From positions 186,001-250,000 of the forward strand of contig NW_026577927.1 in NCBI RefSeq assembly GCF_029407905.1: 64,000 bases of DNA. The letters run 5' to 3'. Made by a program: the position numbers and the translations under genes. Positions 22,356-31,355 of the stretch are shown piece by piece. Source of the stretch: Bubalus kerabau (lineage: Eukaryota; Chordata; Mammalia; Artiodactyla; Bovidae). Below the pieces are notes generated by a model, which saw only the letters and a list, made by a program, of their open reading frames with translations, had not been told where the DNA came from and did not search any database. Each line of letters begins with the position of its first letter. The first letter of the stretch is position 1.

Positions 22356-25300
22356 TTCGCTCTGTAGGAGAGCTCTAGTGTTCATAAGCCTGTACATAAG
22401 TGAACACAGACACTCTGTGTGCATGTTGCTGCGTACCCAAAATAGGGCCACAAGGAGCCTCATGCTCTCCATGCGGCGCGGAAGCTGTGCAGCCACGCAG
22501 CAGCTGAAGAATCCAACCAATTGCTCTTTTCTTACCTCTGACAGAGCTCGCATTGCCGTAGCCCTTGGCAGTTTGGAAACACTGGACCCTAACCCCTCTC
22601 AAAGTAGGCCTGGGTTCTAGTTCGAATAGAAAGTCAATAGCGGAGCTGAGGACAGGAACGCGGCAGTCATTTATCACACGCTCCTGCAGCCTGCTACTAC
22701 AGGGACACTAACGCTAGAAGCTAGGAATGTCTTTGCAAGGTGCGCAAAGGACAAGGGAGAACCTCGACCCTGACTCTAGTATTTCAGTCCCCTGAGCAGA
22801 TCTGAGGTTCTCCCGCTGTAGAAGCTAACCCATTCCTTTCAAATACAGGCTTCCTAACACAGGGCCAGTTGGCTGCTTGCTCTTCCACGAAGCAGGCTTC
22901 CTTAACTTGCAAACTGCGAATTCCGCTTAACAGCCTGGAGGAAAATCGCTTCTTGGAAGATTTTTTTCAGAGGCTGTATCCCCGGAGCTGGGGCCAAGCT
23001 AGGGGACCCATACTGACAATGAAAGGCAAAACCACATCCAATGTCTTTGCTCTGGAGGACAGCTTTGGTGAGCCTAAGTCTTTCAGGAATATTTCTGGCT
23101 CCAACAGAGTCAAATTCTGTGTGTGAAGCTGCACAGCCAAAATAGGGGAACAGAGAGCCTGATTCTCTCTGTGTAGCTTTGAAGCTGTCATTCAAACAAC
23201 AGCTTGAGAATCCATACAATGCTCTCCCTTACTGCTAAGAGAATTCTCATTGCTGTCGTCCTTGACAGTTTGTAGAAATCCGCACCCTAACCCTTCTCCA
23301 AGTAGGCCTGGGTCCTAGCTCAGAACAACAGGCAACGGCGGAGCTGAGGCCAGTAAGGCACAAGTGAGGTCTCACACACTCTTGCAGCCTGATCGTCCAG
23401 GAGCAGTAAGGCCTCTTTTTCCCTGCAGGAGGCTCGCTTGCCTTGCCTCCTGTGAACTGCATTTCCCAGCCTGGGCGCAAAGCTGTTCCTGGAGATTTTT
23501 TCTCAGGGGCTGTTTCCCTGGAGCTGGGTCGGACCTCGGGGGCCCAACTCACAGGGGAAGACAAAACCACATGGACAGGTCTATGCTCTGTAGGAGAGGT
23601 TTAGTGAACCTAATCTCTCAGGAACATTCTTGGCTCCTATAGAGACAACTCTGTGTGTGAAGCTACACTCCCAACATTGGTGCACAGGGAGCTTGATTCT
23701 CTCCGTGGGGTGCTGATGCTTTGTGGCAAAGCACCTGCTTGAGAATCCATCCTCTTAGGCTTCCCTCACCTTGACAGTGGTCTCATTGCTGTAGCCCTTG
23801 GCAGTTTGCAAAGAAGAAGACCCTTACCCTTCATAAAGTAGGGCCTTGTCCTAGTTTGAATGGAAAGGCAATAGCTGAGCTGAGGTCAATAAGGATCCAG
23901 TCCCGTCTGACACATTCCCGAAGCCTGCTCCTTCATGGAAAATAACTCTAGAATCTAGGAATACCTTTCAAAGCTAGCAAAGGACAGTCAGGAACCAGTA
24001 CCCTGCCTCTGGAATTACCGACTTCTGAGCAGATCTGGAGGTCTCCTTTAGGAGAAGCTAACCCATTCCTTCCAAATAGAGGCTTCAAAACACAGGCAGG
24101 TTGGCTGCCTTTCATGCCCGAAGGAGGCTTGCTTTTCTCTCGTCCTATGAACCCCAGTTCCCAGCCTCTGGGAAAAGCGTATCTTGAAGATATTTTCTCA
24201 GGGGTTGTTTCCACGGAGCTGGGGCCGAGCCTGGAGACCCAAAGGCACAGGGGAAGGCAAGACCACATGGACAAGACTTTGCTCTTTAGTATAGCTCTAA
24301 TGAACCTCACTCTGTCAGGATCTTTCTTGATTCCTACGGAGACACACCTGTGTGTGAAGCTGTGGCCACAGAGAGCCTGATTTCCCCTGTGCAGCGCTGA
24401 GTCTGGGCGGCTAAACAACAGCTTGGGAATGCAGCCTGGGGCGCTTCCCTTCCCTCTGACAGAGCTCTCCTTCGGTCCCTAAGCCCTCTGCAAGGAGGCA
24501 TGTATCATAGGTGCAAAGGGAAGGGAAGAGCGGAGCTGAGGCCAGTAAGGCGCCCGCCAGTCACGTCTCCCCCACTTCCGCAGTCTGTTCCTTCACCTGC
24601 GTGAAAGCTAGAAGCTGGGAATGGCTTGGCGAGGCTCGCCCAGGCAGAGCAGCCTCTAGGCCGGGGCTCTGCGATATCGCGCCTGGGCGCAGATCTGGAG
24701 CTCCGCCGGAGTGGAAGCTCATTCGGTCCTTCCCAATACAGGCTTGCAAGCACCCGACGGCGGCCTGACTCTATTCTCCCGCGTGCTGGGAGTGGGCTTC
24801 CAATCCAGGGCACAGAGCACTGCCTGGAGCTCTCTGCTCAGGGGCTGGTTCCCCTGCACTGGGACTGTGCTAGGGAGCCCAAAGGCACAGGGGAAGGCCC
24901 CAAACCACATGCACACGACTCTGCTCTGGAGCTGAGCTCCGGGGAAGCCCAGTCTGTAAGGCGGTTTCTGAACACAAACGGAGGAACACTCTGTCTGTGG
25001 AGCTCCCTCCCCATGACAGGGGCACTGGGACCCTGATTCCCTCCGTTCAGCGCTGAGTCTGGGCTACCAAGCAACAGCTTGGGAATGCAACCTGGGGCAT
25101 TTCCCTTCCCTCAGACAGAGGTCTCCTTGCGGGAGGCTTTCGCAGTTTGCACACCCCCGTGCCCTAAGCCGTCTGCAAGGAGGCCTGGCTCCTAGGTCCA
25201 AAGGGAAGGCAAGAGCGGAGCTGAGGCCAGTCAGGAGCCAGTCATGTCGCCCACACTCCCGCAGCCTGCTCCTTTGCAGGTGCAAACGCTAGAAGCTGGG

Positions 25301-25981
25301 AAGGGCTTGGCGAGGCTCGCCCAGGCAGAGCAGCCTCTCGACAAGGGCTCTGTCCTATCGCGCCTGGGCGCAGGTCTGCAGCTCCGCCGGTGTGGAAGCT
25401 CACTCGGTCCTTTCCAATACAGGCTTGCAAGGACCCGCCGGCAGCCTAACTCATCTCTCCTGCGTGCTGGGACTGGGCATCCAGGCCTGGGCACAAAGCA
25501 CTGCCTGGAGCTCTTTGCTCAGGGGCTGGTTCCCCTACGCTGGGGCTGTGCTAGGGAGCCCAAACGCACATGTCAAGGCCCCAAAACACATCCACACGTC
25601 TCTGCTCTGCAACAGAGCTCCAGGGAAGCCCAGTCTGGCAGGCGCTTTCTGGGCACAAATGGAGGAACACTCTGGCTGTGGAGCTTCCTCCCCAAGACAG
25701 GGGCACTAGGACCCTGATTCCCTCCGTTTACCGCTGAGTCTGCATCGCCAAGCAACAGCTTGGGAACGCAGCCTGGGGCGCTTCCCTTCCCTCGGACAGA
25801 GCTCTCCTTGAGGTAGGCCTTGGTAGTTTGCATATAATGGGGCCCTAAGCCCTCTGCAAGTTGGCCTGGCTACTAGGTCCAAAGGGCAGGCCAGAGCGGA
25901 GCTGAGGCTGTCAGGCTCCAGACACATCTCCCATACTCCTACATCCTGCTCCTACCCGGGCGTGAACGCTAGAAGCTGGGA
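22356..25981. repeat. Second satellite (0.69/0.54 kb; satellite II-like) array 1
   Basis: Tandem copies anchored at 'gctctgtaggagagctctag' and variants near 22360, 23050, 23585, 24282, 24924 and 25605 (spacings 690, 535, 697, 642 and 681 bp). Every monomer contains 'gcggagctgaggccagtaag', a box near 'cagcctgctcct' and a 'cttgagaatccat'-like box. The first monomers follow the alternating long/short pattern of array 2; the last three (24282-25981) are a more GC-rich ~0.68 kb subtype. The ~0.68-0.70 kb period fits bovine satellite II (1.723 g/ml) from general knowledge, but I could not compare sequences. The array is a short recombinant of the array 2 arrangement. Confidence 0.75.
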
Positions 25982-26880
25982 AGGTGCCTGGACCGTGCAG
26001 GGGCGAGGCGAACGCGGGTGGCGTGGGGCCAGGGTCAGCTTCTGGCGGGGGTGGGGGCGGGCTTCCCAGTTGTGCTTTCGGAGGTGGACACTGAGGCTGA
26101 CAACGCCCCGGGAGCGCACCCGGGACTGGGTAAACCCGGGCTGCGCGGGTCGAGATTCCGATGGCTTTAGATGGGGGTCGGTCCCAGTTGTGCTCCCGGG
26201 GGTCGCCACTGCGGCTGGGAACGCGCAGGGAGCGCGGCAGGGGCGGGGCTAACCCTGGTGGCGCGGGGCGGGGGTCGGCTCATGGGGGGGATGGGGAGGG
26301 GTTCCCAGTTGCGCTCTCGGGGGTTGCAACTGCGGCTGGGAACGCCCATTTCGTCCGCTCCTGGGTCCCCAAGGATCGCCATCCCGTGGGTGCAGTGGAG
26401 GGCTGCGGACCACAGGTAAGGGCACTGGGACTGCGTGGAGCAGGGAACCAAGTATTCCGCCGTCTGTTGGCACATTCTCGGAGCTCCCCAACCTGGCGAT
26501 CGCAGAAAAGCCTTGCCTTTGGGGTCAAGGCCTTTACCGCTCCACCCCTCTGCTGAAAAATCTGAGTCTGCGCGGTTCTTCCAAGCAGCCTAGTGTCCGC
26601 TGGAAGTCCAAGGGACAGAACACTGAACTCTGGCCGGCTGGCCCAGCCCTGCTTCTGGCACTTTGTAAGCCAGCGGGCCCTTGAGCACCTGCTGGGATGG
26701 GAAAGGGAAGGGTCCACGGATTGCACCCTAGAAACTTAGTAGGGTGCATGGATTTCAAACCCTGGTGGCCGCCCAGGCAGCAAAGAAGGGGGTGGGCACC
26801 TTGCTGCCCTTTCATGGCAGAATCTGTAGTTGTCCAGCTGCGTGGGCCTTTTCATGAGGACCCTGTGCAATAAAAGTTTG
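25982..26880 (+). repeat. VNTR-B: 5'-truncated minisatellite block with poly(A) signal
   Basis: This is a second version of the minisatellite block. It starts abruptly after 'gctagaagctgggaagg' of the satellite, at cctggaccg, lacking the first ~150 bp of VNTR-A. Three units occur at 25987-26107, 26108-26224 and 26225-26346. The 3' part parallels VNTR-A with a donor-like cag|gtaag at 26413-26420 and AATAAA at 26869-26874. Unlike VNTR-A it continues past the signal into a GT-rich stretch and then into U, so it probably preserves the original 3' flank. A ~40 bp segment near 26725-26765 is specific to this copy. Confidence 0.75.
26869..26874 (+). terminator. Poly(A) signal with GT-rich downstream element, VNTR-B
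   Basis: AATAAA is followed within 10-60 bp by ggtgttttgg and gtggtggtgta, the arrangement expected of a functional mammalian cleavage and polyadenylation site. Plus-strand transcription from the upstream satellite or the CpG-rich block would end here. Use is inferred. Confidence 0.45.
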
Positions 26881-28425
26881 GTGTTTTGGAACTGAATAAT
26901 TAGAACGTGTAAAAGCTTTAAATTATGTGGTGGTGTAATGAAAAAAACAAAACAAAACCAAGCTCCAAGTGTTTTGCAAATGGAGGTTTAAATATTGAAG
27001 GACTGTATTCCTTGTACTGTGGCATTCTATCAAGAAGTGTGCAGGATTTTTTTTTTTTTAAGAAAAGTGTTCGAAGTGAGGGAAACAGGAAACCCAGAGG
27101 TGCCCCTGTATTTTGGGGAAGGCCTTAGGAGGTCACTTGGAAATGCTGCTGGCTGTGCGGGAGCAGGGCAGATGGGCTGTGCAGGCTTGTCCTTTGCATG
27201 GATGTTCTTGTGTGTGGAAACCCAGCTCAGAGCCATCTCCTGATGTGTAAGAATTTCACAGACAAACCTTGAGCTAAGCAATGCATTTGTTCCTAAGAAA
27301 ATGTTTGTCTTAAGCGATGTAAATATCCTATGTATTTCCGCTAGATTCTGGCTTCAGGTCGGTTCCCCCAAAAGGCTCAGAAGCGATTTGAACAAAACAG
27401 CATGTTTTCCTCCTACCTTGTTCTCCTTATCTATGTTAAGGAAATGATATATTTGCCTGCAATACTGCCTTTCTTCAAGATTCATGTCAATGAAGTTTTG
27501 GCCCGGGATGACTCACCTGCTGCCAATATTATCTCAATGCATGTCGTGGGGGAGGGGCCTGGTGCCATTCCCTGAAACAGTTCCTTTCTTTCCTTAGCTG
27601 ACTGCTAGTGCCTGTAGAATATCTGGCTAAAGACCAGCAGGGGGTACTCTTACTACCCCCCCCACCCCGCCTCGAGTCTAAGTCAGCAGCTTTCTCTATC
27701 TCTTTAATACTTTAATAACACTTGATGACACAAAAGCTCTGAGCGAACAAATCATATCAAATCTTCATTTCAGATTGAAGATGCATTCCATGGTATTGCC
27801 ATCTTAAGTCTTTCCATCATTATGGAATATCTGTCCATGTATTCAGGATAGTTTTCAGCCAGGGTGTATAATTTCCAGTGTGCCAGTCTTGTCATCCTCG
27901 TTACATCCATGGCAAAGTGTTTTATTCATGTTGATATTATTGAAAGGGAATTTTTTAAAATTCCTTTTCAGATTATTATCTGCTAATGTATACAGATAAA
28001 ACTGTGTAATCATTCATTTGTATCAGTTTGGACAGCTTGATAGTTGTCTTTAATTTCTTTACTTTCTGACACTTTAAGATTATCCTGGGACACATATGTA
28101 ATGCCTCACCCCTAAATTCAGACATGTGTTCAAAGAACTTCTGTCCTTTTATTTATTTATTTATTCTTTAACATTGAAATCGTTTTGACTATGCTGGGTG
28201 TTTGTTGCTAGATGGAAGTAGCTAGGACCTCTGGACTGCAGTCTCTCATCTCTTGCTGACCTCTTGTTGACCTCTGCAGAATCCTGGTAGGTGGGAGCTT
28301 GTTAGTTCCTTGTTCCTTATCAGAACCTCCTGTGGTAAGTGTTTTTCTCTTCTCTGTTGCCTGGTAAGGGTGGGTGGTCATGGGCATCCCAAAGTTGGCT
28401 AGAAGTCAATTATTTAGGCAGGCTT

Positions 28426-28437
28426 GTGCATAGATAT
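28426..28437. repeat. 5' target-site duplication of the SINE, copy 2
   Basis: gtgcatagatat occurs immediately before the SINE and again immediately after it at 28711-28722, a perfect 12 bp duplication. Confidence 0.85.
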
Positions 28438-28710
28438 GGGAGAAGGCAATGGCACCCCACTCCTGGAAAATCCCAAGGACGGAGGAGCCTGGTAGGCTGC
28501 AGTCCATGGGGTGGCTAAGAGTCGGACACCACTGAGCGACTTCATTTTCACTTTTCACTTTCATGCATAGGAGGAGGAAATGGCAACCCACTCCAGTGTT
28601 CTTGCCTAGAGAACCCCAGGGACTGCGGGGCCTGGTGGGCTGCCATCTATGGCATGGCACAGGGTCGGCCTCAACTGAACCACTTAGCAGCTGCAGCAGC
28701 AGCAGCAGCA
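28438..28710 (+). mobile_element. Bov-A2 type SINE, copy 2
   Basis: Ortholog of the 982-1276 element, with intact 5' start (gggagaaggcaatgg) and a clean (AGC)n tail at about 28687-28710. It lacks the ~12 bp 'agtactcttgc' stretch after the first 'cacccactcc' that copy 1 retains. A perfect 12 bp target duplication flanks it. Because both copies carry the element at the same place, insertion predates duplication of the large unit. Confidence 0.88.
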
Positions 28711-28722
28711 GTGCATAGATAT
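28711..28722. repeat. 3' target-site duplication of the SINE, copy 2
   Basis: Perfect repeat of the 12 bp at 28426-28437. Confidence 0.85.
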
Positions 28723-29174
28723 CAAAGGGGATGAGAACAGTCAGGTAGGATCACATATGTCACCGTGAAACAATACTTCTCTTCTTAGCCAAAGCTAACA
28801 AAAGATTTCTGTTCTAGGTCAACCTAGAAGAGATCACTTAAGAGGTAAAGAAACTTAAACTCCATTAGCAAAGGCAGTTCAACATCTCAAGAAAACTTGT
28901 GCTAGGCACAAAACTCTTTTCTGGGGGCCTACTTTCCCTACAACCTCCTTATCCCATTCTGTATCCATTCCTTTGCTTCTCCCGTCCTGAAAATGCCACC
29001 TGTAAGACAGACCTACTTCGTTTTCCTTCTTAAAGTGTGATTGCATTCCATACATTCTTGTAATAACAAGTCATACATTTCCCTTCAGCAACCAAGAACT
29101 GACTCTCATATTGGCATTTGATAGATTGGTGAGCATACCTATCAGTGATAATAGCGCCCACCCCGCTTCCTGCA

Positions 29175-29206
29175 AGAACAGAACAAAACAAAACAAAACA
29201 AAAAAA
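29175..29206. repeat. (AACAAA)n low-complexity tract
   Basis: A-rich tract of AACAAAAC-type repeats, counterpart of 1719-1745. Confidence 0.75.
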
Positions 29207-29428
29207 TTGCTTTCTTACATTTAATATGTTCGAATGGTGCCAGTCACTATTCATGCAGAGTCAAAAATCTCTTTTGTTTCTGTGTAAAAGGGAGGTCCTT
29301 TCAAGTCGTGAATGTTTAAGAAGTTTCATTTATTTGGAAGTGACCTAGCTATTCAATACACTGTCGTCACTTAGTTTAGCACCAGGATAGAAACTCAGGT
29401 AACCAAAACACCTGGAGGAACGATTGTA

Positions 29429-29610
29429 AGTTCAGTTCAGTTCAGTTGCTCAGTCGAGTCTGACTCTTTGTGACCCCGTGGCCTGCAGGACGCCAGGCTT
29501 CCATGTCCATCACCAACTGCAGGGCCTTGCTCAAACTCATGTCCATCGAGTCAGTGATGCCATCCAAACATCTTATCCTCTGTCATCCCCTTCTCCTCTG
29601 CCTTCAATCA
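29429..29610 (-). mobile_element. BovB LINE 3' end, truncated, copy 2
   Basis: Counterpart of 1956-2138 with the same minus-strand orientation, the same truncated end and the GAACTGAACT-type terminus. It has a handful of substitutions relative to copy 1. Confidence 0.8.
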
Positions 29611-30312
29611 AGACTAAGAGAGGCGGATATTTTAGAGTATAATTATTGTTAAGAGTTTATCTAAAAGCTCATATCACATTTACATTTTTTACATTGGTTG
29701 TTGCTGTTTCCAGGTACTTTCTTGCTGACAAGCTTGTGACACATATAACAATAGAGCAATTTTTACCTCAAAAGAAACCTAGGCACTATGAACATTTTGT
29801 GCTTAATGTTGTTGACTCTTAGACATGTCTATAGTGGAGGAGCAAAACCAAAAATACTAGATATTTAATATTGACTAGTTCCCAGTTCACGGGACTCTGA
29901 CATTCATTTAGGTCAATGTTTTCTTGTATTTCCAGCAGTTTGATTTGGAAGGGCTGCCTTGTCTTGAGACCATTGATATCAGAACACAGAACTTGAGCAA
30001 TATTATCAAAAAACACAAGGCTCACACTGACACATACCTTAATCCAAACAGACAGACAAGACATCTTCCAGGTTTCCGCCTGAGATTTAAAATATTTCTT
30101 TGAGCCAGTCTTCTGGGGAGTGGGGGGATGGGGGTGGCAGTGAGGCAGGCTTGGGTAACAAGCTAATTGTTGGTCATTGCATATGCAAAGAACCACCTTT
30201 CCGGGTTCCAAGGAAAAAAGTTTCCTTGGTAACCAAATTTGTCTGGTTCTATAGACTATCATGGCCCTCCTAGGTCAGGTCATCTTGCCTTTCTGTAGTC
30301 CTCGTTTTATCC

Positions 30313-31355
30313 CTAAATCATAGACAGCTTGGATTGTCTCTGTGGGGTGTATGTATTGTCCTCATGTTTGACCTGGCGGCAGCAGCGAGGTCCGAGAGCC
30401 TCTCCTGGAACCGGGCGTGGGGACGGGGCTCACCGGGAGCCTCTGGTGAAGGTGGGCAGCGCCCCTGGAGCGCGGCAGGGGCGGGGCGAACCAGGGAGGC
30501 GCAGGGCGGGTGTCGGCTCCTGGCGAGGGTGGGGGAGGGCTTCCCAGTTGTGCTCTCAGAGATGGCCACTGCGGCTGGAAACGCTCCGGGAGCGCACCCA
30601 GGGCGGGGTAAACCTGGGCTGCACAGGTCGAGATTCCGCTCGCTGTGGGTGGGTGGTCGGTCCCTGTTGTGCTCCCGGGGGTCGCCAATATGGCTGGGAA
30701 CCCGCCGGGAGCCCGGCAGGGCCGGGGCGAAACCTGGCGGCGCGGGGCGGGGTGGGGGTCCGTTCGCAGCGGGGGTCGGCTCCTGGTGGGGGTGGGGGAG
30801 GGCATTCCAGATCTGCTGTTGGGGGTCGCCATTGCGGCTGGGAATGCCCATTTCGTGAACTCCTGGATCCCCAAGGATCGGCATCCATTGGCCACAGCGG
30901 AGGGGTGCGGAACACAGGTAAGGGAACGGGGACTGCGTGGAGCAGGGAACCATGTATTCTGCCCTGTGTTGGCACAGTCTCAGAGCTCCCCAACCTGACG
31001 GTCGCAGAAAGGCCTCGTCTTTGGGGTCAAGGCCTTTACCGCTCCACCCCTCTGCTGAAAAACCTCAAAGTCTGCGCGGTTTTCCCAAGCAGCCTAGTGT
31101 CCGCTGGAAGTCCAAGGGACAGAACCCTGAATTCTGGCCGGCTGGCCCAGCCCTGCTTCTGCAACTTGGTAGGCCAGCGGGCCCTGGAGCACCTGCTAGG
31201 ATGGGAAAGGGAAGGGTACGCGAATTGCACCCTGGTGGCCGCTGAGGCAGCAAAGAAGTGGGGAGGGCAACTTACTGCCCTTTAATGGCAGGCAGAATCT
31301 GTGGATGTCCTGCTGCGTGGGCCTTTTCATGGGGACCTTGTGCAATAACAGTTTA
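30313..31355 (+). repeat. VNTR-A, copy 2: GC-rich minisatellite block
   Basis: Second full copy of VNTR-A. Minisatellite units start near 30464, 30586 and 30705 and end at 30848. The donor-like cag|gtaag is intact (exon end at 30917). The poly(A) hexamer has mutated to AATAAC at 31344-31349, so this copy lacks the canonical signal. The block ends at the same agttt as copy 1 and passes into satellite I at the same satellite position. Confidence 0.75.

Larger units (their letters stand above)
1..26880. repeat. Composite macrosatellite unit, copy 1 (5' end outside window)
   Basis: One nearly complete copy of a very large tandem unit, in the order U segment, VNTR-A, 1.4 kb satellite array, 0.69/0.54 kb satellite array, VNTR-B. 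Base 1 aligns with about 27405 of the next copy, and the same order of landmarks (SINE, LINE fragment, minisatellite, a 1.83 kb long satellite monomer, the switch to the second satellite) recurs there. The first ~515 bp of U, present at 26881-27404, lie before the window. By eye the copies are well above 90 percent identical in U and VNTR-A. The phase is my choice: the start of U, just after the VNTR-B poly(A) signal. Confidence 0.85.
26881..30312. other. U segment, copy 2: AT-rich low-copy DNA
   Basis: This is the complete version of U. Bases 26881-27404 have no counterpart inside the window; the rest aligns to 1-2838. It contains an A-rich/T-rich start (AAAAACAAAAC near 26940 and a T run at 27049-27059), the SINE at 28438-28710, an AACAAA tract at 29175-29206 and the BovB fragment at 29429-29610. 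No exon, RNA gene or regulatory element could be supported in 26881-28425 or 29615-30312. Confidence 0.7.

Noticed and set aside
26881..31355. An intact retrovirus with VNTR-B and VNTR-A as its two LTRs and U as internal region
   Set aside because: The blocks have no TG...CA ends, primer-binding site, polypurine tract or flanking duplications. U has no gag/pol-like frame and contains unrelated SINE and LINE insertions. A degraded element cannot be excluded but is not supported.
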